Positions 46,029 through 56,694 are shown, counted from the stretch's first letter. The stretch is 64,000 nucleotides of DNA from Leptothoe spongobia TAU-MAC 1115 (GCF_018739885.1 NZ_JADOES010000018.1:1-64000); one strand, 5' to 3'. Notes: generated from the sequence alone by a model not told the origin. A program made the numbers and translations.

Positions 46029-48422
46029 TTGATTTATAGAACCTGGAACAGGATTTGTAACCAGATAGCAGTTTTACAAGTTGGGCTGCTACCCGGTTTG
46101 CTGTTTCTGGGATTAATTACAGCTAGCCGATTGGCAGGGGCATTCCAACCCTTAGAGTGGAAAGCTTTGGATGCATTTTTGCGATCGCACCCCCAAGAAC
46201 CCACCGACGAGCGCATCTTACTGGTCAGCATCAACGAGGAAACCATCCAATCCATCGGGACCTATCCCATCCCCGATCGTCCCCTTGCCAAAGTGCTCCG
46301 TACGCTCCATAGTCACGAGCCACAGGTTATTGGTTTAGATTTATTTAGAGACCTGCCGGTAGAACCGGGTCATGATGAATTGCAAGCAACGCTTCAGGAC
46401 ATCCCCAATATTATTGGTATCAATAAAGTCCTGATCCCTCCCCTGCCAGCTACCCACACCTTACCACCAGAAAAGATCGGATTTGTCGATGCAATTTACG
46501 ATCAAGATGGTTGGCAACGTCGCATGATTTTGGGAACCCAAACTGAAGAGGGCTTCCGTTTTTCTTTAGCCTTATTGTTGGCTCAGAGTTATCTAGAACA
46601 AGAACAGATTTTTCTGGAAAATGGCCAACAAGATCCCGACGCCATGAGATTTGGCAACGCTGAACTGCATCGAGTTCACCCCAATTTCGGGGGCTATGTG
46701 AATGCAGGCGCTGAGCCAGGGATGGTTCAAACGTTACTCAATTTTCGCCAAAGTGATCGCCCCTTTAGGGTCGTGACATTTCAGGATGTATTAGCAGGCA
46801 ATGTGAATCCTGATTGGGTTCGCGATCGCATTGTCCTCATTGGTGTGACTACACCTAGCATCAAAGACTATACCAACGCAGCAACCCAATCTGTCATTAG
46901 TCCAGAGCTAGACTTTGTCTATGGCGTCGAAATTCAGGCCCATGCAGTTAGCCAAATTATTAGCGCAGTTCTTGAGCAACGTCCCTTGTTGAGAAGCTGG
47001 TCAGATCCAGAAGAATATCTCTGGATCATCGGCTGGGGTTTAGTCGGTATTGCCTTTGCAGGATATATTCGTCAGCCTCTCCACGGCTTACTGTGGGTAT
47101 CCCTTAGCACTGTCACTATCACTGGCATTAGCTATATCATGCTGCTCACAGGTTGGTGGATTCCCTGGGTACCGGCAGTTGCCAGCCTATTGCTAAACAG
47201 TGCTGGACTGGCAGCCTTTTACCAATACGATCGAGTCATTCAAACAAAAATTAAAGCCCAGCAACAGACCGTTGCCATTCTAGAAAATGCAAAATCTGAT
47301 CTGGAAGTAACCGTCGCTGAACGCACCGCTGAATTACGGCAGTCCAACGTAGAACTCAACCAAGCCAAAGAAGTGTCAGAAGCCGCCAGTCGTGCCAAAA
47401 GCAACTTTCTTGCCCACATGAGTCACGAACTTAAAACACCCCTCAACGCCATTTTAGGGTTTAGTCAACTTGTTGCCAAAGATACCAACATCTCTGAAAT
47501 GAGTCAGAAGCGGGTGCAGATGATCAGCCAGAGTGGAGAACATTTGCTTGAATTGATCAATGACATCTTATCTATGGCCAAGCTGGAGTCTAACAAACAA
47601 ATTTTGCATCAGGCTCCCTTTGCTTTGGATGATCTAATCACCACGATTGAGTCTTTATTCCGACTGCGTATAGAACAAAAAGGCCTGCAATTTTTAATTA
47701 AAATTGCACCCACTATACCAAACGAACTGATGGGAGATGCCTCAAAACTTCGACAAGTGTTGATTAATTTATTGGGAAATGCCTTAAAGTTTACCCAAAC
47801 TGGTCACATAGCCCTGCATGTCGCCTATACAGCGCATCAACAAGATGTACTATCGCTACAGTTTGAAATTAAAGATACAGGCGAAGGAATTTCCGAATCT
47901 GAGTTACACAAACTGTTTATTCCCTTTGAACAAACTAAAAGTGGCGAAAACTCAAAGATAGGAACTGGCTTAGGGTTACCCATTAGTCAACAGCTAGCCC
48001 AGCTAATGGGTGGGGATATCCAGGTTATTAGCCAACGTGGCCAAGGAAGCACCTTTACCTTTACAGCTCAAGTACTGATCTCTTTATCTCCCCAGTCAGG
48101 CAAAACAGAGAGGAGTGTACCTTCTACTGATGCTGATCAACAGCCCAACGACACGACACTCGTAGGAAAAGATACGACTCCTTTAAATGGGACAAGGAAC
48201 AATACTATCGTTACAGCATTGGCTACCATGCCTCCAGACTGGCTGACCAAGCTACATCAGGCAGCTCAGCGGCTCAACGGCAAGCAAGTAAACGTATTAT
48301 TGAAAGACATCCCTCCGTCTCAGATATCGCTTACCAAGCAGCTCATGGCTTTTGCCAAAGACTATGAGTATACAAAAATCGCTGAACTAGTAGATATGTG
48401 TTTACTAAAACAGGATGATTAA
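46029..48422 (+). CDS. CHASE2-domain sensor histidine kinase
   Basis: This 797-residue membrane kinase has a first membrane helix (about 16-32), an extracytoplasmic CHASE2 domain (about 40-310, LEWKALDAFLR and DRIVLIGVTTP), three membrane helices (about 330-397), then a coiled coil. HisKA has His466 in MSHELKTPLNAI and the HATPase has NLLGNALKFTQTG and GTGLGLPISQQ. The C-terminal tail (MPPDWLTKLHQAAQRLNGKQ) is shared with the divergent kinase at 44160-45545. It starts with TTG 46029, preceded by GGGAG; no in-frame ATG lies before the first helix. Confidence 0.92.
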   Translation: MIYRTWNRICNQIAVLQVGLLPGLLFLGLITASRLAGAFQPLEWKALDAFLRSHPQEPTDERILLVSINEETIQSIGTYPIPDRPLAKVLRTLHSHEPQVIGLDLFRDLPVEPGHDELQATLQDIPNIIGINKVLIPPLPATHTLPPEKIGFVDAIYDQDGWQRRMILGTQTEEGFRFSLALLLAQSYLEQEQIFLENGQQDPDAMRFGNAELHRVHPNFGGYVNAGAEPGMVQTLLNFRQSDRPFRVVTFQDVLAGNVNPDWVRDRIVLIGVTTPSIKDYTNAATQSVISPELDFVYGVEIQAHAVSQIISAVLEQRPLLRSWSDPEEYLWIIGWGLVGIAFAGYIRQPLHGLLWVSLSTVTITGISYIMLLTGWWIPWVPAVASLLLNSAGLAAFYQYDRVIQTKIKAQQQTVAILENAKSDLEVTVAERTAELRQSNVELNQAKEVSEAASRAKSNFLAHMSHELKTPLNAILGFSQLVAKDTNISEMSQKRVQMISQSGEHLLELINDILSMAKLESNKQILHQAPFALDDLITTIESLFRLRIEQKGLQFLIKIAPTIPNELMGDASKLRQVLINLLGNALKFTQTGHIALHVAYTAHQQDVLSLQFEIKDTGEGISESELHKLFIPFEQTKSGENSKIGTGLGLPISQQLAQLMGGDIQVISQRGQGSTFTFTAQVLISLSPQSGKTERSVPSTDADQQPNDTTLVGKDTTPLNGTRNNTIVTALATMPPDWLTKLHQAAQRLNGKQVNVLLKDIPPSQISLTKQLMAFAKDYEYTKIAELVDMCLLKQDD

Positions 48423-48455
48423 ATCTCCGATTATTCTCCCAAAGGATTAGGTATC

Positions 48456-49712
48456 CTATTTCTGTTTAAACTCCCAGATCCCCTGCCAATTATCAGGCAA
48501 GTCCTGCTGCTGGAGAAGCTGTAAACGTTCTAGATAAAGCTGCACAGCTTTATCAGTGGGATTTGCCTGAAGAACCTTATGAAAACAAGCCTGGGCTTTG
48601 AGCAACTGCCCCTGCTGATAAAAATCTAGAGCCTGCAAATACTCTGGCAGTGTTTTGAGCTTGTTGGTCCGCACCGTCTCTTCTTCCGCATCGAGCACCT
48701 CGTAAATAGTGATAGGAGTGTGACGACCTTTGACAATGACCCGATCAATGAGTCGCACTGAGTAACGAGCAACATCTGTTAGTTTCTGGAGGACGTCTTC
48801 TGAAATCAGCAGTTGCACCCCATAGTATTTAGTCAATCCCTCCAAGCGGGCTGTCAGGTTCACGTTGTCAGCCATGGCATCCAACTGCATGCGATGGTTC
48901 TCACCCACAATACCTACCATCATCTGTCCCACATGGATCCCCGTGCCCACATTTAGCGGCATATGGCCTTTGGACTCGCGCTGTTGGTTATAGTCTCGTA
49001 ACCGTTGAGCCTGAACAATACTGGCTTGTAGAGCATCATCTACTCCATCGGGAAAGACAGCCATGATGCCATCCCCCATATATTTCATAATCAAGCCATT
49101 ATGGTTGGCGATTTCTGGGCTAATGTACCCTAAGTAACTATTGATAAAGTTAAAGTTTTCCTGCGGAGTCATGGTCTCGGCCAGGGTCGTAAAGTCACGA
49201 ATATCAGAAAACAAGATAGCCATTTCTTTACTTACATGATCCCCCAGATGTAAGTCGATCACGCTCTCTTTTTGCAAAAAATGGAGAAACTCCTGGGGCA
49301 CAAACCGACTATAGGCTTGCAGGAGTTGTTCTAAATGTTGATTGTTTTTGATTAATGTTTGCTCATGAGCTTTGACAGCCAACACAGTTTCTGTAAATAC
49401 CTGGGCCAGGGTGCCCAACTCGTCAGTACGACCGATAACTGTTTCTAAGTGCTCAGGGGTAAACGCATCACACTGAACAGCCGCAGCTGCTGACGTAACA
49501 ATTTTCACCTGCTGAATGTAACTAGCCATTTCCCGCTTTTGCTGATTGAGTGAGTTCTCCAGCACAGTGGAATGTTCTGTCACAATATTGATTAATGTCT
49601 CTAGGCTTTCGCGTTCGCTCTGGGCCACTAATAGTGCCTGACGCAAGCGTTCATTCTCTGCAGCCAGGTCATTCGGCGAAAGGTCATTCAGTTTAGAGGA
49701 CACAGAGTTCAT
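48456..49712 (-). CDS. Class III adenylate/guanylate cyclase
   Basis: This 418-residue protein has an N-terminal coiled coil (about 15-70), a HAMP-like linker (about 75-115), and the class III catalytic domain (about 160-345). Metal-binding aspartates are at 170 (FSDIRDF) and 214 (MKYMGDGIMAVF). DAMADNVNLTARLEGL holds the transition-state Asn and Arg, so it should be active. A C-terminal segment (about 355-405) resembles a TPR pair. No membrane helix is seen. Substrate preference (ATP versus GTP) cannot be fixed; cAMP is more common in cyanobacteria. Confidence 0.88.
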   Translation of the reverse strand: MNSVSSKLNDLSPNDLAAENERLRQALLVAQSERESLETLINIVTEHSTVLENSLNQQKREMASYIQQVKIVTSAAAAVQCDAFTPEHLETVIGRTDELGTLAQVFTETVLAVKAHEQTLIKNNQHLEQLLQAYSRFVPQEFLHFLQKESVIDLHLGDHVSKEMAILFSDIRDFTTLAETMTPQENFNFINSYLGYISPEIANHNGLIMKYMGDGIMAVFPDGVDDALQASIVQAQRLRDYNQQRESKGHMPLNVGTGIHVGQMMVGIVGENHRMQLDAMADNVNLTARLEGLTKYYGVQLLISEDVLQKLTDVARYSVRLIDRVIVKGRHTPITIYEVLDAEEETVRTNKLKTLPEYLQALDFYQQGQLLKAQACFHKVLQANPTDKAVQLYLERLQLLQQQDLPDNWQGIWEFKQK

Positions 49713-49752
49713 AGAGGAGAGATGATGCGATCGACAGTTACTTCCAATCGAT

Positions 49753-52700
49753 TTAACCTTGAGTCTGGCAGGTGAAGCTTGACTGCCAAGGGTTATGAGG
49801 TGTGACAGACGTCGCCTCTGCCGTCAGCACAATTTCACCATTGTCGTCTACAACCCACCCCTGAAACTCAATAATTTGCCTGGGCTCTATAGACTGATGT
49901 TTGACCGTTGAGGAAGCAGAGCCCTGGGTTACCGTCGTTGGGGTATTGGGAGCATCATCTAGGGTTTCCCAAACTGCCAGGTCGCTTTGAGGATTGAGCT
50001 GCTCAGGTGATGGTGGCAGCCCGCCCCGACCGGTCACAGTAAACTCACCCAAGGCCGTCGCTATATCGCTAGCCCCTGCACCACAACCTTGGGCAACTAG
50101 TCGGGAGGCATCTACTAGCCCTGTGGGCAGTTGCACTAAATCATCACTAGGATCAATATCCGGTGTTTCAATGGTGACACTTCCCTGGAGGCCAAAGTCA
50201 GAACTAGCTGTAATATCGCTCAAGGGAGTTAAGGCTGGCCGAAACTCAATGCCAAACAACCCCTGTGTATTGACGGTAACATTCCCACCGTTGCCCAGGA
50301 AAGCATTGGCCGTAATGTCACTATTTTCGGTATCCACCGCCACCACAAAGCCATCGACAGTCGTAATGGCAACGTTCCCACCATTGCCAAAGCCCTGATC
50401 GCGCCCCGCAGTTGCAGAGACGTTACTGCCATTACGCAAAAGTAAAATAGGACCCAGATTAAGGGTAATGTTGCCACCATCGGCACTGTCAGCTTCAGCT
50501 GAGATCAGACCTTGATCCAGGCGTAGTTGCTCAGAGGTAATAACAATATTGCCACTTTCACCAGCCCCCTGACTATCCACCGCAATCCGGCCGCCGTTTT
50601 GCACTAGCACTAGCCGAGGATCAATAATCACATCTCCGCCAATACCAGTAGAATCAGGTGTCGTGTTAGCCTCGATAGCACTGTCAACACCATCCACCAA
50701 AACAGTATCACTAACGTTCAGTTTGATATCGCCAGCCGCCCCTACACCGGCAGTCGTTGCTTCCAGCTGAGCGCCATTGATCACAGCCAGATTAGGTGTG
50801 GTAATCTCCAGTAGGCCGCCATCTCCAGTGGCTTGTTCTAAGGTTTCGACACTAGCACCACTATGGCGAGCATCTTCACCCACCGCTGCAAACGAAACCA
50901 AGCCGTCAAAGCTGGCGGACTCAGTCGCTGTAATCGTAACGCTGCCAGCATCACCCGATTGGGTACTGGCACTAATGGTGCCACCGTTGGTCACCGCTAA
51001 TGTGGTGGTGGTAATGTCGATAGGGCCGCCTTGACCATCTGACCCTGGACGCATTTCGCTCAGGATTGCACTGGGTAAAGTCGGTATTGCATTGGGTATT
51101 GCTAAAATTTCTGGAATAAAAACAGCACCATCTATGGTGATATCTTCTGCTCGGATAACAACACTCCCAGCATTGCCCATGGCGTCTGAACTAGTTCTGA
51201 TTTGAGCTGCATTTTGCAGAGATAGTGAGTTGGTGGTGATATCAATGTTGCCTCCCATACCCACTGCACCGGGTTCAACGGTACTAAAAATGCCAGTGGC
51301 TTCGAAAATAGCTGGAGGTAGCACTCTAAAACCTGATAGTGATATGGAATCAGCCACTACATTCACATTTCCCGCATTGCCATTACCAGCAGTTAAAGAG
51401 CCAATCAGAGTGCCATTAATAGCAACTAGCGAATCAGTATTGATAGTGACATCACCTGAATTTCCTGAAGCCCCAGGTTGTACAACTCCACTGAGCAACT
51501 GGACTTCATCTAAGAAAATTGAATCACTGTTAATATTGACATTGCCAGCTTGTCCACCATTACCGGGGCCAACCAATATAGCGCCTATACTAGAAAAGTC
51601 AGACTGAAATGAGTCTGCTTCTACATTAAAGTCCCCCCCTTGACCAGGACCAAATGCTCCGACAAATACCGTCGAAGCATTGCCACCCAAGTTGATAATG
51701 GGGGCCACCAGAGTAATATCTCCTCCGGTTCCAGCTAAAGAAACGCTTTGTATAAGTGCATTATCTTCAGGCTGCCGAATAGCAGTTTCGCTTCTTAGGG
51801 TGATACTTCCTCCTGGAGCACCCACCGAGGAGATAGGGGCAGGGGCAGGGAGAGAAATATCACCCCGAGCATCAATAACAATATTACTGCCAGCACCAGC
51901 AGGAGGGGGAAACTGACCTGTAATCGAAATTACTTCGATCGTCCCAGCGGGTAAATTTGCATTGGGCTGATACTGATTAGTCAGCAATACCAATCCACCG
52001 GGTTGTCCAATACCGATATTACCTACAGTAATGTCAGAGCCAGGGGTGCCACCTGGATCATTTATAGTGACTGCACCAGCGGGATCAACAGTGGGTGCTC
52101 CGATCCCAGGCTCCCTGGTAAACGGAGCCTGAGTCCAGTCAACACCTGCCCTCACATCAAGCGTAGCCTGAGTGTTACCACTAATCTCTAATGTTGTTGT
52201 ACCGTCGGATAATGTGACGTTACTGAGGGCACTGTAAGGAGTTGTTGTCCCAGGAATAAGTGTATTGTTATTGGGGTTAATAGTGGTAGTTCCCGTATCA
52301 GGGCCAGTAATCAAGACATTACCCATTTGGACATTGCCCCCTGCCAATACATGCAGGGAAGGCCCTACGTAGTCCGCCAGGGTAACGTTACCCACCGCCA
52401 AAACAATCGGGTCTTCTAGACTGAATACATTCGCTGGACTACCATCAAGGTCTTGGGCTTGAAATTCTCCCCCTGTTGTAAAGTGAGCATCGGCTCGAAT
52501 GGAATTGGGTGAAATCAACGTTATATCATTGCCAGAGATCAGACCACTGCCTGGATGCTGAAGAATATATAGGTCAATGGTTTCACCTTGCAGAGTTAGG
52601 TTTTTACCCGCTGAAGCGATCAATGGCTGACTGTCACTATCCCTGACCGTCAGGTTATCTGTAGCTACTAGTGTTAAATTTTCTCCTGCTTCTAGTTGAC

Positions 52701-53328
52701 TGTGCAGATTCAGACTCAATCCTTGCAGGGTAAGATCTTGCCCCACAGTTAAATTGCCCTCGTTCGTAATATTTCCCATAGCAGGCAGCCAACTGCTTAG
52801 CCCCATCGGTGAGTTAATTGCTAGCAGAGGGGGAACATCCGGATTTAGGGCACTAAAAATATAGCCGTTGTCAAAGGTAACTCCGTTAGCTGTGGTACCC
52901 ACAAATGAGCCACGCACATCCAGCTGGGCATTAGGGCCAAAGAGAATACCGTTGGGGTTAACCAGATATAAGTTAGCTGGCCCCAAGGTGCCAAGGGTGC
53001 CTAAGATACTGGATGAGTTGACTCCAGTCACTCGGCTAAAGATATTTTCGATAGCAGTTGGATTGGCAAAATGCACCTGTTGTCCATTTTGCACATTAAA
53101 TTCTAAAAAGCTGTGAAAGAGATTCCCAGATCGAATAGCTCCTCCATCAATTCGATCCGTGAACCCATTACCGAAGGGAACAGCAGGGGTAATAACAGAA
53201 CTTTCAATGCCTAGAGAATGATCTGGAATTAGCTGGGCATAGGCGGGAGCAGCGATACCTAAACTACCTACAGCCAAGTGACTAACAGCTACAATGCCCA
53301 TGAATGCAAATTTCGTTCCTTGCTGCAT
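49753..53328 (-). CDS. Filamentous-haemagglutinin-type exoprotein (TPS domain)
   Basis: This 1,191-residue secreted protein has a signal peptide of about 31 residues (ending APAYA). The two-partner-secretion domain (about 35-165) contains RSGNLFHSFLEFNVQNGQQV and NLYLVNPNGILFGPNA. A long right-handed beta-helix-like region of Gly/Asn/Thr-rich repeats (GGNITITT-like strings) fills the rest. The end carries LVAQGCGAG and a conserved ~100-residue C-terminal segment typical of cyanobacterial S-layer-type members. Probably an adhesin or surface-layer protein. No partner transporter (TpsB) is in the window. Confidence 0.88.
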   Translation of the reverse strand: MQQGTKFAFMGIVAVSHLAVGSLGIAAPAYAQLIPDHSLGIESSVITPAVPFGNGFTDRIDGGAIRSGNLFHSFLEFNVQNGQQVHFANPTAIENIFSRVTGVNSSSILGTLGTLGPANLYLVNPNGILFGPNAQLDVRGSFVGTTANGVTFDNGYIFSALNPDVPPLLAINSPMGLSSWLPAMGNITNEGNLTVGQDLTLQGLSLNLHSQLEAGENLTLVATDNLTVRDSDSQPLIASAGKNLTLQGETIDLYILQHPGSGLISGNDITLISPNSIRADAHFTTGGEFQAQDLDGSPANVFSLEDPIVLAVGNVTLADYVGPSLHVLAGGNVQMGNVLITGPDTGTTTINPNNNTLIPGTTTPYSALSNVTLSDGTTTLEISGNTQATLDVRAGVDWTQAPFTREPGIGAPTVDPAGAVTINDPGGTPGSDITVGNIGIGQPGGLVLLTNQYQPNANLPAGTIEVISITGQFPPPAGAGSNIVIDARGDISLPAPAPISSVGAPGGSITLRSETAIRQPEDNALIQSVSLAGTGGDITLVAPIINLGGNASTVFVGAFGPGQGGDFNVEADSFQSDFSSIGAILVGPGNGGQAGNVNINSDSIFLDEVQLLSGVVQPGASGNSGDVTINTDSLVAINGTLIGSLTAGNGNAGNVNVVADSISLSGFRVLPPAIFEATGIFSTVEPGAVGMGGNIDITTNSLSLQNAAQIRTSSDAMGNAGSVVIRAEDITIDGAVFIPEILAIPNAIPTLPSAILSEMRPGSDGQGGPIDITTTTLAVTNGGTISASTQSGDAGSVTITATESASFDGLVSFAAVGEDARHSGASVETLEQATGDGGLLEITTPNLAVINGAQLEATTAGVGAAGDIKLNVSDTVLVDGVDSAIEANTTPDSTGIGGDVIIDPRLVLVQNGGRIAVDSQGAGESGNIVITSEQLRLDQGLISAEADSADGGNITLNLGPILLLRNGSNVSATAGRDQGFGNGGNVAITTVDGFVVAVDTENSDITANAFLGNGGNVTVNTQGLFGIEFRPALTPLSDITASSDFGLQGSVTIETPDIDPSDDLVQLPTGLVDASRLVAQGCGAGASDIATALGEFTVTGRGGLPPSPEQLNPQSDLAVWETLDDAPNTPTTVTQGSASSTVKHQSIEPRQIIEFQGWVVDDNGEIVLTAEATSVTPHNPWQSSFTCQTQG

Positions 53329-53513
53329 GGCTGTAACCCTTAGTGTAGATTTGGAGTGACTTTGCGGATAAGTGTACCGTGAAAAACCTGGGGAATAGGG
53401 TCTTTGCTTAGTAAGTATTTATGAAGTTGTAGGGTTTAGTAACCATGGAGCGATCGCACTGAGCTAAAACCAGTCTGATGTTTGTGGACTCCCCCTGCCC
53501 TCTAAATACCAAT

Positions 53514-53551
53514 GCCCCATTCTCAATAGACAAGCACATTGAGAATGGGGC
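53514..53551 (-). terminator. Terminator-like hairpin after the lectin-like gene
   Basis: Perfect 14-bp arms GCCCCATTCTCAAT and complement (53514-53527, 53538-53551) with a 10-base loop lie 43 bases beyond the stop of the minus-strand gene ending at 53594. The stem is partly extended by TACCA/TGGTA. Confidence 0.65.
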
Positions 53552-53593
53552 TAATGGTAGCTTCTGCCTATCTGGTAGTTATCAACCTGTGAC

Positions 53594-56080
53594 TTAGATG
53601 TCCAAAGCAGTATGAAATGGCAAATCAGGCGTTACAGAAACACTACGCTCAAAACTATGACGGTTTCGTATCGTAGTGTGTTCTAGGGTCAAAATCAACT
53701 TACCGGGATCACTGGTATCACTTCCGAGTCTGATTTCTAAATCCCCTGCATTATGGGAGTAAACAAAGTCATCAATAGTGAACTCTGTTGTTTGCAAGAA
53801 GATTTTATCTTGCCGTTTGTTAAAGTCTTTGACCGTAGATGCTAATTCGTCACCTGTAGATACGACTGAGTCAGGCGGATTAAGCAAAAAATCTACTGAG
53901 ACATAGACCTGATCTTTTCCTGCCCCCGTATGGGCATGGACACCACTAAATAGGATTAACGTATCGTTACCCTTGCCAGTGCTGAGCTTTTCTCCAACAC
54001 TAAGACCAAAGTCTGTCACTTTATCCTTACCATTACCGGTTTTAACGGTGACCTCTATATTGCTGCTAAATTTATTGGCTGAGGCATCAAAGAAATCCTT
54101 GGCAGAGCGTTTTTTAGACCTAGATAGATCAACTTTCACCTTCAGGGTCTCTTCAGGATCATTAGAACTGGCGATCAGATCGGCAAACGGGCTAAATGTC
54201 GTGGAGCCACTCTGGTTAGAACCGTAAGATCTATACGCTTTGTAATGTTTGGGTTCATTAATAGTAACTTTGTCACCATTTTCCCAATTATTAAAGATTA
54301 ACGTACTAATCCCGTCCTCATCGTTTTCACTCCACGTTAAGGCGGAAACCATTGATGTATCAACCGTGACAGGGCCAGAAAGGCCATCTAAATTACCGTC
54401 CGCAGATACCGCTGTCGTATTGGCTAATTCACCAAATACTAAGTCTATGGTTTCAGATATCTCGGGAACGGTTTCATCTCCAACCACTCTAAGACTGCCA
54501 TTCTCTAATTGTTCGATGCCGTCGACAAACTGTTGGAAGAACGCAGCAGCCCCTTCTGTTTCTAGTAAATTAAAATTTGGATCTTCGACAAACTTTAAAA
54601 ACAGCTCACCATTAGGAAGAGTTCCAGCCTCAGATGTATTGACACCATCCCATCCCCAAGGTCCCCAGTTGGTTGACCCCGTCCCAATACTGCCATCTAC
54701 AATAAAGAAATTACCAACATCTGTGACATCAACTTCCCCAAATGCTAGATGAACGGTTTCCTCATCTTGTACGGTGATTCCTGTTTCAGCTTCAGTCACC
54801 ACAACCGTATTGGTATATTTTTCTGCCTCTAAAACAATCTGATCAATTTGGTGATCATTATCAGTATCAAGTCGGTCTGCGATCAACGATTCATAGAGCA
54901 AGAACGAACCGTCTAAGACCCTGCCGCCGTAAGTTGCGATGTCATTGGCGATGCCTGTCAGGGCTGAAACCGGAACTTCTACCAGCGGTTCGTCAGGCAA
55001 CAATGCTTGGACCTCAACGAAAAAAGTCCCAGTTGAATTACCAGCCAATGTTGCTGTTAACTCTAGTTCATCGCGATCAAACTTATTGACATGAACAGAG
55101 GTGATATCCGGATCAGACGTCTCTAGTGTGCCTGGGTTAAACTCTAAACCCGAACCAATAATACTGTCAGCTAAGTCAAAGGAGACAGCATGATCAGAAC
55201 TGTTTTCTACTTCAAATCTTAGTAGGCGGTTTTGACCTAAAGCTATGGTACTGAAAGGTAGCAGTTCATTGTCAGCCCCTTCAATCACAAAGTCCTTTGT
55301 AATCGATAATGACGATTTTCTGAATTCAAAATCTAAAATTTCATGGGTAGCATAGGCAGCTCCAGTGGCCGCGCCAAATCCAATCCAATTGGCTCCTGTA
55401 CCAAAACTAGAGTCCAAATCAATCCGATCAGATTCATCGCCATCGCCATCAGGATCATCAAAATCGATCGTTATACTCGGACTCCCTGGTCGTGATGGAT
55501 CGTCATTGCCATCAGCAGCACTGACATAAACATTCAGCTCACGCTCGGCCCCATCATAATTGACCCAGGCATTGACAGGCATTTCATCGGCATTTTCGAA
55601 GATCACCCCCGGTAGGCTTTGGGTCTTGATCGACTGAACAGATCCATTTACATTAATGCCAAGATGATTACTATTCGGATCTAATCTGTTGGGATTTGTC
55701 CAGGTATCGAACTCAACGGCAAAGCTATCGTCAATACCCAAATAGCCTAACCCTTCTCCTGATGCTCCAAGGGAGTGGGGGCCAATGCTTTGGAGCATAA
55801 ACACAAGACCGTCGGCTCCAGCCTCCACGCCGACATCTTGAGCTGGGCCAGTGATACCACCTGAATCACTCACTTGAAAAGTAAAGAAAGCTTCCCAAGA
55901 TTCTGTCTGCGCTACATCAACTTGTAAGAACGCAGTACCTTGCTGATAAATGGGATTAGTATGAGGATTTGATGCATCTGTTAAAAGCAGTCTGCCTCCA
56001 TTCAAAACGGCATCACCGTTCGTTACCAAAAGAGTATCTGAGAGGAGGCTATCGACAGGTGAATTCATACTGAGGCTCAT
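53594..56080 (-). CDS. L-type lectin-domain protein with Ca-binding-like C-terminus
   Basis: This 828-residue acidic protein begins with a legume/L-type lectin domain (about 20-255): WEAFFTFQVSD, GADGLVFMLQSIGPHSLG, LGIDDSFAVEFDTWTNP and DPNSNHLGINVNG. Middle beta-rich domains (about 255-600) look like cell-surface modules. The C-terminal part (about 660-800) has GNGKDKVTDFGLS, GKGNDTLILFSG and GAGKDQVYV, imperfect RTX-type nonapeptides. No N-terminal signal peptide is visible, suggesting type I secretion. ATG 56080 has GAGGA upstream. The ligand is unknown. Confidence 0.78.
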   Translation of the reverse strand: MSLSMNSPVDSLLSDTLLVTNGDAVLNGGRLLLTDASNPHTNPIYQQGTAFLQVDVAQTESWEAFFTFQVSDSGGITGPAQDVGVEAGADGLVFMLQSIGPHSLGASGEGLGYLGIDDSFAVEFDTWTNPNRLDPNSNHLGINVNGSVQSIKTQSLPGVIFENADEMPVNAWVNYDGAERELNVYVSAADGNDDPSRPGSPSITIDFDDPDGDGDESDRIDLDSSFGTGANWIGFGAATGAAYATHEILDFEFRKSSLSITKDFVIEGADNELLPFSTIALGQNRLLRFEVENSSDHAVSFDLADSIIGSGLEFNPGTLETSDPDITSVHVNKFDRDELELTATLAGNSTGTFFVEVQALLPDEPLVEVPVSALTGIANDIATYGGRVLDGSFLLYESLIADRLDTDNDHQIDQIVLEAEKYTNTVVVTEAETGITVQDEETVHLAFGEVDVTDVGNFFIVDGSIGTGSTNWGPWGWDGVNTSEAGTLPNGELFLKFVEDPNFNLLETEGAAAFFQQFVDGIEQLENGSLRVVGDETVPEISETIDLVFGELANTTAVSADGNLDGLSGPVTVDTSMVSALTWSENDEDGISTLIFNNWENGDKVTINEPKHYKAYRSYGSNQSGSTTFSPFADLIASSNDPEETLKVKVDLSRSKKRSAKDFFDASANKFSSNIEVTVKTGNGKDKVTDFGLSVGEKLSTGKGNDTLILFSGVHAHTGAGKDQVYVSVDFLLNPPDSVVSTGDELASTVKDFNKRQDKIFLQTTEFTIDDFVYSHNAGDLEIRLGSDTSDPGKLILTLEHTTIRNRHSFERSVSVTPDLPFHTALDI

Positions 56081-56658
56081 TGCTAAAAATCCTCAAAAAT
56101 AGATGATTAAAACGAGGAGGTTATCCACAACTTAGTTTGAAGATATAGTGCTTTTAATTTGATGAAGTGCGTATAAGGTTGAGCTAGCAAGCCTAAAAAG
56201 TTGACCTATACTTCCTTAGTTCTAAAAACACTGTATCAAGTTGATAAATGCCAATATTCTCGCGCATTGACTCAAGGGTTATCGATCCAGACCAAACTCG
56301 GTGGAATTTACCGGAAAAGATCAGCCTTAATTTTTTTCCGGTATACGAAATCTAATTCAAGCCTTGGCAACCGAAGCAACTCAATCAAAATGAGTCATGT
56401 GACATCAACTCATTGAGCATCAAAATCATTGAGTTTTGCGCTTCTCGTGCTATAGCTAAATCACTAAAGTCAAAGCTAACTTGTCCCCTTAAATAAGCCG
56501 TTTACAGATAACGAACCACAGTCTCTTCAAGAAAAGACCAGGGATTTAACTGAGACACGGTACAAGGCTATGAATAATATCACCTAGAATATCGAAACAG
56601 TGTATAAATTTTCATTGAACATTTGCAGTCATCCATGAAGAGATCACCGCAAGATTAA
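56081..56658. other. Gene-free stretch upstream of the lectin-like gene
   Basis: About 580 bases with no recognised gene. A plus-strand open frame at 56201-56416 has no ribosome site or family-like sequence. The stretch should include the promoter of the minus-strand lectin-like gene, but no clear boxes are seen. Confidence 0.35.
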
Positions 56659-56694
56659 AGGTCTAGAAAACAATATTTATTGTTTTCTAGACCT
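56659..56694 (-). terminator. AT-rich terminator hairpin after DUF928 gene
   Basis: Perfect 15-bp arms AGGTCTAGAAAACAA and complement (56659-56673, 56680-56694) with a 6-base loop, followed on the minus strand by TTTAATCTT. It lies 57 bases beyond the DUF928 gene stop. Confidence 0.75.

Noticed and set aside
49994..52191. Several plus-strand open frames inside the haemagglutinin-like gene
   Set aside because: Repetitive GC-biased antisense of Gly/Thr-rich repeats produces long spurious frames.
54249..54752. 167-codon plus-strand open frame inside the lectin-like gene
   Set aside because: Antisense shadow; the opposite strand has clear domains.
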